Shown piece after piece: positions 56,224 to 64,000 of a stretch of 64,000 nt of DNA (positions within the stretch are counted from its first letter, which is position 1; each line of letters opens with the position of its first letter). The DNA is from Pseudomonas sp. NFACC02 (GTDB taxonomy: Bacteria; Pseudomonadota; Gammaproteobacteria; Pseudomonadales; Pseudomonadaceae), in assembly GCF_900110765.1 (NCBI RefSeq), contig NZ_FOEO01000017.1, positions 53,632 to 117,631 of the forward strand, in the 5' to 3' direction. The position numbers and the translations under genes are program-made. The notes beneath the pieces were generated by a model. It did not search any database. It was given only the letters and a program-made list of their open reading frames with translations, and was not told the DNA's origin.

Positions 56224-57045
56224 TCACACCATCGACAGGTGTTTTTTGCGAACCGGCGCCGGCCACGAGGTGTCGATCAGCAATTCATCCTCGATGCTCA
56301 ATTCGATGCCTGCGGCGGCAGCGTTTAACTCAAGGTGATGCGGATCGACCGCTTTCGGAATCGCGATGACACCGTCCTGCCTCAGCACCCACGCGAGGCT
56401 GATCTGGGCAGGCGTGGCGTCATGGCGTTCGGCGACTTCGAGGATGGCCGGGTTCATCAGCAGGTTCCCGGCCTGACCGATCGGGCAGTAGGCCATCAGC
56501 GGCATATTGGCGTTCTGCATCCAGGGCAGCAGGTCGTATTCGATGCCGCGCTCTTCCGGGTTGTAGAGCACCTGGTTGGTGGCGCAGTGCGAGTTGTTCA
56601 GTTCGAGCATGTCCGACACGTCGAAGTTCGACACCCCCCAGCGCCCGATTTTGCCCGCTTCGCGCAAACGCTCGAAAGCCTCGACGGTTTCTTCAAGCGG
56701 ATAAGAACCCGGCCAGTGCAGCAAGTAGAGGTCGATGTAGTCGCTCTTCATGCGTTGCAGGCTGCGTTCGCACGCCGTGGGAATGCCCGTGCGGCTGGCG
56801 TTGTGGGGGTAGACCTTACTCACCAGCATGACCTCGTCCCGCCGACCGGCAATGGCTTGACCGACCACTTCTTCCGCGCCGCCTTCGCCGTACATCTCGG
56901 CGGTGTCGATCAGGGTCAGGCCCAGGTCGATGCCCAGTTGCAACGCCGACACTTCCTCCGCGCGCTGATGACGATCTTCTCCCATGCGCCAGGTACCCTG
57001 ACCGATGACGGGGACGGTTTTGTCTGCCAGTTGGAGCGTACGCAT
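56224..57045 (-). CDS. Aldo/keto reductase
   Basis: A 273-residue NADPH-dependent aldo/keto reductase. The catalytic tetrad is visible as Asp and Tyr in LIDTAEMYGEGGAEEVVG (about 47-64), Lys in LVSKVYP (about 80) and His in LYLLHWPGS (about 115). NADPH-binding residues are in AIPKAVDPHHL near the C-terminus. It belongs to the single-domain type common in pseudomonads; substrate unknown. About 245 bp of featureless DNA separates it from the efflux operon. Confidence 0.9.
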   Translation of the reverse strand: MRTLQLADKTVPVIGQGTWRMGEDRHQRAEEVSALQLGIDLGLTLIDTAEMYGEGGAEEVVGQAIAGRRDEVMLVSKVYPHNASRTGIPTACERSLQRMKSDYIDLYLLHWPGSYPLEETVEAFERLREAGKIGRWGVSNFDVSDMLELNNSHCATNQVLYNPEERGIEYDLLPWMQNANMPLMAYCPIGQAGNLLMNPAILEVAERHDATPAQISLAWVLRQDGVIAIPKAVDPHHLELNAAAAGIELSIEDELLIDTSWPAPVRKKHLSMV

Positions 57046-57291
57046 GGGGTGCCTCCTGCCGATGATGACTGCGTGTGTATAAAGAGCTCAGGCAGTGCAG
57101 GCGGGCGGCAGTTCAATCTGGAAAGCAGCTTCAGACTTCACGCTTGAAGCTTCACGCGCGACGGAGCGTCCGACGCAAAACCCCGGGGGAGCGGTTTCAT
57201 TCGCGAGAGGCCCTTGCATTCGACACCTGTCTGTCGCCGTGACCTGCGTTGCGCGAATGAATTCGCCCACAGTCTGATCTCCATCAGACCG

Positions 57292-58749
57292 TTATTTCTG
57301 TGCCTGCACCTGTTCCTGAGTCTGCGCCGGCCTGGAATTCTCCCAACCCCCACCCAGCGCCAGGAACAAATCGATCTGTCCCATCGCGACCTGCGTATTC
57401 GCCGCCGCCAGTTGTGCGGTGACGTCGGTGTAGGTGCGGGTGGCTTGCAAGTCAGCCAGGAACGACTCGCGGCCCGCCATGAAGAAGCGATGGGTCTGGT
57501 CGGCGGCTTGTTTCGCCGAGGCTTCGGCATCGGCCAGTGCATCGCGACGCTCCAGCAGCGCGGTGTACTGGGACAGGCCGGTCTGGGCTTCCCGAATGGC
57601 GTTGAGCACGACGCCGTCGAAGTGCGCGAGCGCCGCCTGATTGGAAGCCTCAGCCATATGAATCCGGGCCCGGGCGCCGTTGGACGGGATGGTCCAGTTG
57701 ATCACGCCTCCGAAACCCCAGCGGTTGGTGGAGGGCTCGCCCAGCTCATCGAGGATGCCGACGGTCGCGACTGTCGCGCCGATGCTGATGTCCGGATACA
57801 ACTCGCCGGTGGCCACGCCGATCGCAGCGCTGGAGGCGGCCAGGCGACGTTCGGCCTGACGCACATCGGGACGGCGCTTGAGCAGCGCCGCGCCATCGCC
57901 CACGGGCATCACCTGAGCGATGTGCGGCAGCTCGGCACAGTCAGCGACGCCTTGCGGCAGTTGATTCAAAGGCCGGGCCAACAGCATCGACAAGCGATAC
58001 AGTCCGGCGCGACGTGCCGCTTCGTAACGAGGCAAATCGGCGCGCAGGGATTTGAACTGGGTTTCTGAGCGGGTGACCTGGGTTTCGTCACCACGACCGG
58101 CATCGCGCAGGCGCTGGGTCAGCGACAGGCTCTGCTTTTGCAAATCCAGCGAGTGCAGAGCGATTTCGTGCTCTTCGTTAGCGGCGCAAATCTGCGTGTA
58201 CGAACGTACGACGTCGGCCACCAGGGTAATGCGGGCCGTGTCAGCGGCGGCCTGAGCGGCATCGGCATTGGCATTGGCCGCTTCGATGCCGCGTTGCAGC
58301 ACGCCAAACAGGTCGAATTGATAGGACGTGGTCAGCCCGACATCGCCCACGTTGGCGACCGGGACCTTCTCTGGCAACAGATACGCCTGACCCGCTTCTT
58401 GCAAGCGCTGAGCGCCGGCCTTGGCGGAGTTGCTGAACCCGCCAGCGGCATCGGCCTCGTTCACTTGATAACGCGCACGTTGCAGGTTGGCGGCCGCCAC
58501 GCGCAGGTCGGTGCTGGACGCCAATGCCTGAGCCACCAGTTGGTCGAGCTTCGGGTCGTTGTACAGGCGCCACCAATCGGCAGGCACCGGCGCAGACACT
58601 GCGTTCGTCGAGGTGCCCGCGAGTTCGCCCTGCAAATCCTGGCGATTGACTGCCGCATCTTTAGGCTGCGTGTAATCCGGCCCGACCACGGTGCAGGCCG
58701 AGAGCAACATGCCCAAACCCACGGTTAACAGGCGCGCGCCGGGTTTCAT
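57292..58749 (-). CDS. Outer-membrane efflux lipoprotein (NodT/OprM family)
   Basis: A 485-residue TolC-type channel with a lipoprotein signal (LLTVGLGMLLSACTVVGPDY, lipobox LSAC). Two outer-membrane-efflux repeats cover about 55-245 and 265-465, with long helical segments such as AAANLQRARYQVNEADAAGG. It is the last gene of the operon and its start overlaps the end of the adaptor gene by four bases, so it is the dedicated outer-membrane exit of this pump. Confidence 0.92.
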   Translation of the reverse strand: MKPGARLLTVGLGMLLSACTVVGPDYTQPKDAAVNRQDLQGELAGTSTNAVSAPVPADWWRLYNDPKLDQLVAQALASSTDLRVAAANLQRARYQVNEADAAGGFSNSAKAGAQRLQEAGQAYLLPEKVPVANVGDVGLTTSYQFDLFGVLQRGIEAANANADAAQAAADTARITLVADVVRSYTQICAANEEHEIALHSLDLQKQSLSLTQRLRDAGRGDETQVTRSETQFKSLRADLPRYEAARRAGLYRLSMLLARPLNQLPQGVADCAELPHIAQVMPVGDGAALLKRRPDVRQAERRLAASSAAIGVATGELYPDISIGATVATVGILDELGEPSTNRWGFGGVINWTIPSNGARARIHMAEASNQAALAHFDGVVLNAIREAQTGLSQYTALLERRDALADAEASAKQAADQTHRFFMAGRESFLADLQATRTYTDVTAQLAAANTQVAMGQIDLFLALGGGWENSRPAQTQEQVQAQK

Positions 58750-59663
58750 CGAGCGACTCCTTTATCGGTGGCCTTGGCGTCGGTCTGGCGCGCCGTCGTG
58801 TCATCGATGACCGAGACCGTGGCGGTACGGCCGGCGATCATGCGGAAGTCTTCGGGCACTTCGTCGAAGGCAATACGTACCGGAATCCGTTGCGCGAGAC
58901 GCACCCAGCTGAACGCCGGGTTGACGTTGGGTAGCAGGTTCGAGCCGCTGCTGCGGTCGCGGTCTTCGATACCGGCCACGATGCTCACCACATGGCCGCG
59001 CAGGCGAGCGTTGTCACCGATGACGCGGATGTCCACCGCCGACCCAATGTGAATGCCGTCCAGTTTGGTTTCTTCGAAGTAGCCATCAACGTGGTACGAC
59101 GCGCTGTCGACCACTGACAGCACGGGGCGTCCGGCGCTGACGAATTCGCGGTCGCGCGGCGCACGGTCGTTGAGGTAACCGTCGACCGGGCTGCGGATCA
59201 CCGAGCGGTCAAGGTTGAGCTGCGCGGCGTCGACCGCCACCTGGGCTTCATTCATCGCCGACAGGGCACGGGCTTCTTTGGACTGACTTTCTTCCAGTTG
59301 CTCGCGAGCGACCAGGTTGCCCAGGCTTCGGTTGCGTTTGTTCTCGCGTTGCGCCTGCGCCCAGGTTTCCTTGCGCTCGGACAAGGTGGCCTGGGCCTGA
59401 CGCAGCGCCAGACGGAAGCGGTCCTGGTCGATGGTGAACAGCACCTGGCCTTTACTGATCGCCTGGTTGTCCCTGACCGAGACTTTTTCGATCAGCCCGG
59501 AAACGTCAGGCGCAATCTGGATGACATCGGCGCGAATATGGCCGTCGCGGGTCCAGGGGGCGTACATGTAATACATCACCATGCGCCAGACGACGATCGC
59601 GGCGAGGATGACAACCAGCAGTGTCAGGACCACACGGCCCAGCGTCAGTAGGGGTTTTTTCAT
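58746..59663 (-). CDS. HlyD/AaeA-type membrane-fusion protein
   Basis: A 305-residue periplasmic adaptor. An N-terminal anchor helix (VVLTLLVVILAAIVVWRMVM, about 11-30) is followed by TRDGHIRADVIQIAPDVSGL, the typical first lipoyl half, a helical hairpin at about 75-150, and the second lipoyl half with VIRSPVDGYLNDR. It links the FUSC protein to the outer-membrane channel. It overlaps the genes on both sides by four bases. Confidence 0.92.
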   Translation of the reverse strand: MKKPLLTLGRVVLTLLVVILAAIVVWRMVMYYMYAPWTRDGHIRADVIQIAPDVSGLIEKVSVRDNQAISKGQVLFTIDQDRFRLALRQAQATLSERKETWAQAQRENKRNRSLGNLVAREQLEESQSKEARALSAMNEAQVAVDAAQLNLDRSVIRSPVDGYLNDRAPRDREFVSAGRPVLSVVDSASYHVDGYFEETKLDGIHIGSAVDIRVIGDNARLRGHVVSIVAGIEDRDRSSGSNLLPNVNPAFSWVRLAQRIPVRIAFDEVPEDFRMIAGRTATVSVIDDTTARQTDAKATDKGVAR

Positions 59664-59869
59664 TTCATCAGGTATCGACTAAGGGTATCCACGACGCCGA
59701 GCAGCAGAGCGTATAGACCGACGTTGAACAAAGCCCGGTGCCAGACCAGGCGGTAAAAGTGAACACGCGAGAGCACCGCGTGCACCATCAGAAAAATCAC
59801 GTAAGCGATGCCCATCAGCACCAGTAAGGTCGGCAGGAAAATCCCGCTGATATCCAGATCACCGATCAC
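59660..59869 (-). CDS. DUF1656 family small membrane protein (AaeX-like)
   Basis: A 69-residue protein with two helices (LPTLLVLMGIAYVIFLMVHA and ALFNVGLYALLLGVVDTLSR). DUF1656/AaeX proteins occur almost always between the FUSC and adaptor genes of aromatic-acid efflux systems, as here. It overlaps both neighbours by four bases. Biochemical role is unknown. Confidence 0.9.
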   Translation of the reverse strand: MIGDLDISGIFLPTLLVLMGIAYVIFLMVHAVLSRVHFYRLVWHRALFNVGLYALLLGVVDTLSRYLMK

Positions 59870-61965
59870 AGTGGCGCTCCATCGATGCCATACGGCGGTT
59901 GTTCTTCCTGCTCGGCTTGCACATCGACGATCTCAACGCCCGGCAGCAACGCCAGGCGCAGTCCGCTCAAGGCGTGCAGCAGGTGCAGACGGGATTCGTC
60001 ATCGCCCATCCATTCGAAGGTCAACGAGCGGCGTGCGCGGTCCATGGTCATCAACAGACCTTTGGGCGCGGGCAAACGCTCACGGGCCTTGAGGCAGGCT
60101 CGGAAATAGCTGCCGACTTCGGTTGCCACCTGGCGCAGCAACTGGCGGGGAACGGCGTGAACCCGTGGCATGTAGGCCAGCAGGTCGAGCATGTTCAACG
60201 CCACGCGCACTTCACGCAGGGCGATGTTGGTGTCTTGTGCGGTGATCGCCAGACGCGGCAGGTGTTGCATCAGGCGGTCAAGCATGCGCACGCCCATCCG
60301 GCGGTGTTCGGCCAGCGTCGCTTCTTCGCTGAGCGAAACGATGTCGCCCCAACTGAAGCGGGTGAGACGCCGGGCCGCGGTTTCCGTGCCGAAGGGCCGC
60401 ACGATCAGGGTCCAGACAAACGCGAATGCCAGGCCGGCGGGACCCGCCAGGTTCGAGTTGACGAAATTCAGGAAGTCGGCGTCGTAGGCACTCTGGATGC
60501 TGATGAACGACGAGGTGTTGACGATGGTCAGCAGCGTGCCGAGGTAAAACTTCGGCTGGACGGTCAGGGTGCCGACGCAAATGAACGGCACCGCGAAGGC
60601 CAGCACCAGCATCGGGAAGTCGTGCAGGTTGGGCAGCACCACGAACAGATAGAGGCTGGCGAAGATCACCGACATCAGCGTCCAGAAGAAAAACCGGTAG
60701 ATCTGTGGCGCAGGGTCGTCCATCGCTGCGAAGAAGCTGCACGAGACGGCCGCCAGCGCGACGGCACTGGCACCGTCCTGCCATCCCAGCAAAATCCACA
60801 GCACCGACGCGACGATGATCGCGCTGACCGAGGTGGCGACCGAGTACAGCATCATGCCCTTGTCGAGGAACGGCGACAGACGCCCCAGACGCCAGTGGCG
60901 ATAGACCGCTTTCCAGGGCCGGTGATCGTCGGTTTCGATGGCGCATTGCAGGCTGCGGCAGTCCTGCCACAAATCGATCCACTCGCGCAGGCGATACAGC
61001 GCGTTGGACAGCAGCAACTGACGGCGGTCGTCCAGTTGCGCTGGCGTCGGTTGCAACCGGTCCAGTTCACTGTGCAGCGCTTCCCAGTACCGCAGCGCTG
61101 CGCCGTCGGCGGTCTTTTCCATCCAGTCGCGGCATTCGATGATCAACGGCGCCAGGTCTGCGACCAGCTCTGGTGTACGTCGCTCCAGCGCCCACAATGC
61201 GTCGTCGAGGGCATCGATGACGGGCAGCAGGTGGATCATGCGGCCACGCAGTTCCTTGGCGTTACGCACGGTCTGGCGATGGGCGCCTTCGTGGGGCAAC
61301 TGGCCAATCATCAGCTCCAGGCTATTGAACGTGCCGACCATGGCCGTGCGCAATGCGCCGACCGTTTCCGGTGTGGCGCTGCGCGAGAGGAACAGGTCAC
61401 TGTAGGTCGAGGCGTCCTTGAACCACTTGCCCATCGAATCGACCAGCACCGGCGCCAGGCGACGCGGCCAGAACATGGCGCCCACCACGGCGGCACAGAC
61501 GATGCCCAGCAGGATTTCCTCGGTCCGCGCCACGGCGATGTCGAACACCGCCTGGGGGTTGTCCACCACCGGAAAGGAAATCAACGGCATGGTGTATCCC
61601 GCCAGCATCAGTGCATAACTGTTGGCGGTGCGCAGGTGCAGTGAGAGGAAGAGCAGGGTGCCGGTCCACAGCGCGATGACGACCGCCAGCAGGAAGGGTG
61701 TCTGCACGAACATCGGCACTAACAGCACCGAAGCCGCCGCGCCGAGAAAGGTACCGGCGGCACGGTACAGGGCCTTGGAGCTGGTGGGTGCCACGAACGG
61801 GCTGGACACGATGTAGACCGTGGCCATCGCCCAGTAGGGACGTGGCAACTCGAAGATCAGCGCCAGGTACAGCGCGAGCATCGACGCAGCGAAGGTGCGG
61901 ACGCCGTAAAACCAGTCGCGTGACGGCGGAACACCGTCGAAAAAGCCTTTGAAAATGCCGTTCAA
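59866..61965 (-). CDS. FUSC family inner-membrane efflux protein (AaeB-like)
   Basis: A 699-residue protein with two blocks of six helices (about 20-165 and 365-500) separated by a cytoplasmic domain, the arrangement of the fusaric acid resistance/AaeB family. It exports aromatic carboxylic acids such as fusaric or p-hydroxybenzoic acid in other bacteria. Start MNGIFKGFFDGVPPSRDWFY overlaps the marR stop by four bases. The system is a full tripartite set with adaptor and outer-membrane channel; the substrate here is inferred. Confidence 0.93.
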   Translation of the reverse strand: MNGIFKGFFDGVPPSRDWFYGVRTFAASMLALYLALIFELPRPYWAMATVYIVSSPFVAPTSSKALYRAAGTFLGAAASVLLVPMFVQTPFLLAVVIALWTGTLLFLSLHLRTANSYALMLAGYTMPLISFPVVDNPQAVFDIAVARTEEILLGIVCAAVVGAMFWPRRLAPVLVDSMGKWFKDASTYSDLFLSRSATPETVGALRTAMVGTFNSLELMIGQLPHEGAHRQTVRNAKELRGRMIHLLPVIDALDDALWALERRTPELVADLAPLIIECRDWMEKTADGAALRYWEALHSELDRLQPTPAQLDDRRQLLLSNALYRLREWIDLWQDCRSLQCAIETDDHRPWKAVYRHWRLGRLSPFLDKGMMLYSVATSVSAIIVASVLWILLGWQDGASAVALAAVSCSFFAAMDDPAPQIYRFFFWTLMSVIFASLYLFVVLPNLHDFPMLVLAFAVPFICVGTLTVQPKFYLGTLLTIVNTSSFISIQSAYDADFLNFVNSNLAGPAGLAFAFVWTLIVRPFGTETAARRLTRFSWGDIVSLSEEATLAEHRRMGVRMLDRLMQHLPRLAITAQDTNIALREVRVALNMLDLLAYMPRVHAVPRQLLRQVATEVGSYFRACLKARERLPAPKGLLMTMDRARRSLTFEWMGDDESRLHLLHALSGLRLALLPGVEIVDVQAEQEEQPPYGIDGAPL

Positions 61966-62438
61966 GATGACAACTCCGACCCCATCGGGCTGGCGTTGGC
62001 GAAGGCTTTGAAGACGCGCAGCGTGGCTTCCAGGTCGGCTGGATCAATGCTGCTGAACACATCACGGCGCAAGCGGATCAGTTCTTCTTCTATGGAATTG
62101 GCCAGCGCGCGGCCTTCATTCGTCAAGCTCAAGGCCTTGGCGCGGCGGTCGGTGGGGTCTTCGGTACGCTGCACCAGATTGGCCTTGCCCAGTTGGTCGA
62201 GGAGCCGCACCAGCGAAGGACTTTCGAGACCACACGCCTGAGCCACGGTGACCTGGCGCACGCCTTCGCCCAGACGCGCAATCATCAGCAGAGGGCCTGC
62301 GCAGGCTTCGGATACGCCATAGTTCATCAGCGTGGTCTGACACACGCGACGCCATTGACGGGACGCCGCGACGACGCCGCCAGTGATGTGCATTTGCAGT
62401 GAGTCTAGGGTCATGGAGGTGCCACTGGATGGATTCAC
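61962..62438 (-). CDS. MarR family regulator of the efflux operon
   Basis: A 158-residue winged-helix regulator (ATG 62414, MTLDSLQMHIT, is an alternative giving 150 residues). The recognition region is VTVAQACGLESPSLVRLLDQ and the wing contains DPTDRRAKALSLT, the DxRxxx signature of MarR. As the first gene of the five-gene coupled operon it most likely represses it, with release by an aromatic ligand. AT-rich DNA just upstream (about 62485-62512) contains ATAGTTAGCAACCTAATAAT on the minus strand, a candidate MarR-type operator. Confidence 0.88.
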   Translation of the reverse strand: MNPSSGTSMTLDSLQMHITGGVVAASRQWRRVCQTTLMNYGVSEACAGPLLMIARLGEGVRQVTVAQACGLESPSLVRLLDQLGKANLVQRTEDPTDRRAKALSLTNEGRALANSIEEELIRLRRDVFSSIDPADLEATLRVFKAFANASPMGSELSS

Positions 62439-62945
62439 AAAACGAGTTTTTGGTTAGGCGGTGAATGATTAGGCTCGGTATTATTAGGTTGCTAACTATT
62501 AATATCCTGTAACAAAGCTTGTTCGTCAAATGAAAAATTGGATGAATGCAGGGGCGGATGGGGAGCAATTGACGTGCGCTGATGTAATTGGCGGCGCACC
62601 AAGAGGGTATTTTTTTATACCGTCTATCGGACTTTTCTTCGGTTTCTGAACTTAATCTCCGATTCGGGCTCTCGCTCATCCAAAAAAATGGCGGATCGAG
62701 AAAAGAGTGAGGTGTCCAGAAAACGGGACGTTGATCAAATAATGTTCAACGACGAGCTCAAGGTGGTTGATGTTGTAATGATGGCGTTGGCTGTTTTTTG
62801 CTCAGTTTCGGCGGTTTCTTGACTGTGCCGATGCGTTAAAGAACAACCGATTCAGCCGATAGCAAAGGCGATGGGAACACGGCTTGAAACCCCTGTTCCA
62901 GACACCTCCCTTTGCTGGTGCGCAGTGCGCACCCACGAGTGCAAC
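62439..62945. other. AT-rich divergent region between marR and the PL7 lyase
   Basis: About 500 bp without a gene. It holds the candidate MarR operator (62485-62512), a GGTAT-T7-ATACC type palindrome near 62606-62622, a GAACTT (62648-62653) followed after 16 bp by TCTCG resembling an AlgU promoter, and a perfect inverted repeat CGTTGA (62729-62734)/TCAACG (62746-62751). Confidence 0.5.
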
Positions 62946-63614
62946 ATGATCGATCTCGCCACCTGGAATCTTTCCGTACCGGTGGGTACACCCGCCGTCA
63001 CCGTCGACACCCCTAAACTGGTCGGCGGCTACCAGGATGGTTACTTTCGCTCCGGAGATACCTTGTTCTTTTGGGCGCCAGTGACCGGATCACGGACAGA
63101 CAACGCTATTTACCCGCGCACGGAATTACGCGAAACCTACGCCAACGGTGCCGTCCACAACTGGATGTACACCCAGGCGGACAATTTTCTGCGGGCTGCG
63201 CTGACCGTGGATCAAGTGCCGTCGTCGGGCAAGATCGTCATCGGCCAGATCCATTGCTATGGCAGCACCGAGCCGTTGATCAAGCTGGAGTATCAGTACA
63301 AAGAGAAGACCAAAACCGGCAACATCGTCGCCAAGTTTCGTCTGACGCCGACGTCGGAACCTGAAGTCATCCAGATCGCCACGGGTGTGCTGCTCAGGGA
63401 ACGTTTCACCTACACCATTCACCTGACGCCGTCTGGCGCCCTGACGGTGAACGCGCACGATATGCAGTGGGGCGCGAAGCTCGATCCGAGCTGGAACGGC
63501 AAACAGCTGTACTTCAAAGCGGGCGTCTATACCCAGGACAACACCGGGTACGCGACGGAGGGCGGTGCGGCGACGTTCTACAAGCTGCAGATCTCGCACG
63601 ACAAGAAGGCATAA
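62946..63614 (+). CDS. Polysaccharide lyase family 7 (alginate lyase)
   Basis: A 222-residue PL7 enzyme; ATG 62946 (MIDLATWNLSVPVG) gives the length of the P. aeruginosa homologue, although the frame is open from 62871. The three PL7 motifs are present: RTELRE at 58-63, QIH at 101-103 and YFKAGVYTQ at 189-197, which hold the catalytic His and Tyr and the substrate-binding Arg. It cleaves alginate by beta-elimination. No signal peptide is seen, as in some other Pseudomonas PL7 proteins. An IS110-family element follows directly. Confidence 0.92.
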   Translation: MIDLATWNLSVPVGTPAVTVDTPKLVGGYQDGYFRSGDTLFFWAPVTGSRTDNAIYPRTELRETYANGAVHNWMYTQADNFLRAALTVDQVPSSGKIVIGQIHCYGSTEPLIKLEYQYKEKTKTGNIVAKFRLTPTSEPEVIQIATGVLLRERFTYTIHLTPSGALTVNAHDMQWGAKLDPSWNGKQLYFKAGVYTQDNTGYATEGGAATFYKLQISHDKKA

Positions 63615-63652
63615 ACGCAATGCAGGTCACCCCGCACTCACTGTAGGAGATT

Positions 63653-64000
63653 CTATGTTTGGGGGGCAACCCCCGAACGTTTCGTAGGGTCATACTCTTC
63701 CCGTTTCTTCATCAGCGAGAAGGCCACCCCTGCCAGCTTCCTGCTCAATATCGTCAATGCTTCAGTTCTGGCTTTTCCCTCGCCTATTTTCTTCTCGTAA
63801 TACGGCTTCCATGTCGCCGATCGGCAAGCGGCCATTGAAGCGTTGAAGCCTAGTCGGCGTACCTCAGGGTCGCCTTTTTTGCTTAGCCGGCGGCGACCTG
63901 ATTTGTTCCCAGAGTCCGACACCCGCAAGTCCAGCCCCAGGTAGGCGATATACGCATCCACATTTTTAAACTCGCCTCGAAGAAAGGCCGCAAACAGCGC
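63653..64000 (-). CDS. IS110-family transposase, C-terminal part (runs off the window)
   Basis: The frame is open from the window edge, reading ALFAAFLRGEFKNVDAYIAY and then LGLDLRVSDSGNKSGRRRLS, the conserved C-terminal Transposase_20 domain with KKGDPEVRRLGFNASMAACR and the closing ARTEALTILSRKLAGVAFSL. This is the serine-containing C-terminal domain of IS110 recombinases; the N-terminal DEDD domain lies outside. The stop at 63653 leaves about 40 bp to the lyase stop, with CTGTAGGAG, a REP tip, in between. The C-terminus appears intact. Confidence 0.88.
   Translation of the reverse strand, partial: ALFAAFLRGEFKNVDAYIAYLGLDLRVSDSGNKSGRRRLSKKGDPEVRRLGFNASMAACRSATWKPYYEKKIGEGKARTEALTILSRKLAGVAFSLMKKREEYDPTKRSGVAPQT

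Noticed and set aside
59899..61644. 581-residue open frame antisense to the FUSC gene
   Set aside because: Composition-driven shadow; the FUSC gene is fixed by four-base overlaps with both neighbours.

Overview
The window is a piece of a Pseudomonas chromosome, most like the fluorescens/syringae-type lineages. The evidence is the GC-rich coding pattern, the gene order dnaX-ybaB-recR / apt / anr / hemN / safE / ccoSIHG / ccoPQON / aer / acnA, which follows the order known from P. aeruginosa, and the scattered Pseudomonas REP sequences (GTAGGAGCGCGCTTGCCCGCGA and GAGCCGGCTTGCTGGCGAA types). No rRNA, tRNA or CRISPR array was seen.

Layout. 1-6.6 kb: end of an MFS transporter, an AhpD-like protein, a fluoroacetate-dehalogenase-like hydrolase, a tandem REP repeat, a PACE efflux protein with a divergent LysR regulator, a Tat-exported acid phosphatase and a periplasmic solute-binding protein. 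6.7-11.2 kb: DNA metabolism (dnaX, ybaB, recR) with a CurA-like reductase inserted. 11.3-24.4 kb: a microaerobic respiration block on the minus strand, with adenine salvage (apt), the oxygen sensor Anr, oxygen-independent haem synthesis (hemN, with a likely Anr box), the cbb3 oxidase assembly genes ccoS, ccoI, ccoH, ccoG, and one structural set ccoNOQP. A signal-peptide-bearing metallophosphoesterase lies between ccoG and ccoP. 25.2-36 kb: an accessory island, locally AT-rich, with four minus-strand genes built from 14 copies of an Ig-like module, and a plus-strand autotransporter between them. 36.2-41.6 kb: aerotaxis receptor, CPBP protease and aconitase. 41.9-49.5 kb: rlmM, an XRE-cupin regulator, an FAD/NAD(P) protein, an orphan coiled-coil protein, a soxR/monooxygenase pair with a clear SoxR operator, and a sulfonate-sulfur pair (sigma-54 activator and MsuD/SsuD-like monooxygenase). 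49.7-57 kb: LysR regulator, a leuCD pair that lacks leuB, Pit phosphate transporter, ZntB-like transporter, aldo/keto reductase. 57.3-62.4 kb: a translationally coupled marR-FUSC-DUF1656-HlyD-OprM efflux operon. 62.9-64 kb: a PL7 alginate lyase and the C-terminal end of an IS110-family transposase that runs off the window.

The best candidate for an undescribed system is the 26.5-36.0 kb island: four proteins made almost wholly of one repeated Ig-like module, without visible signal peptides, next to a classical pertactin-type autotransporter. One of the four ends in a lectin-like domain reminiscent of invasin/intimin architecture. Functions there are inference only. Most other regions are ordinary core Pseudomonas genes.
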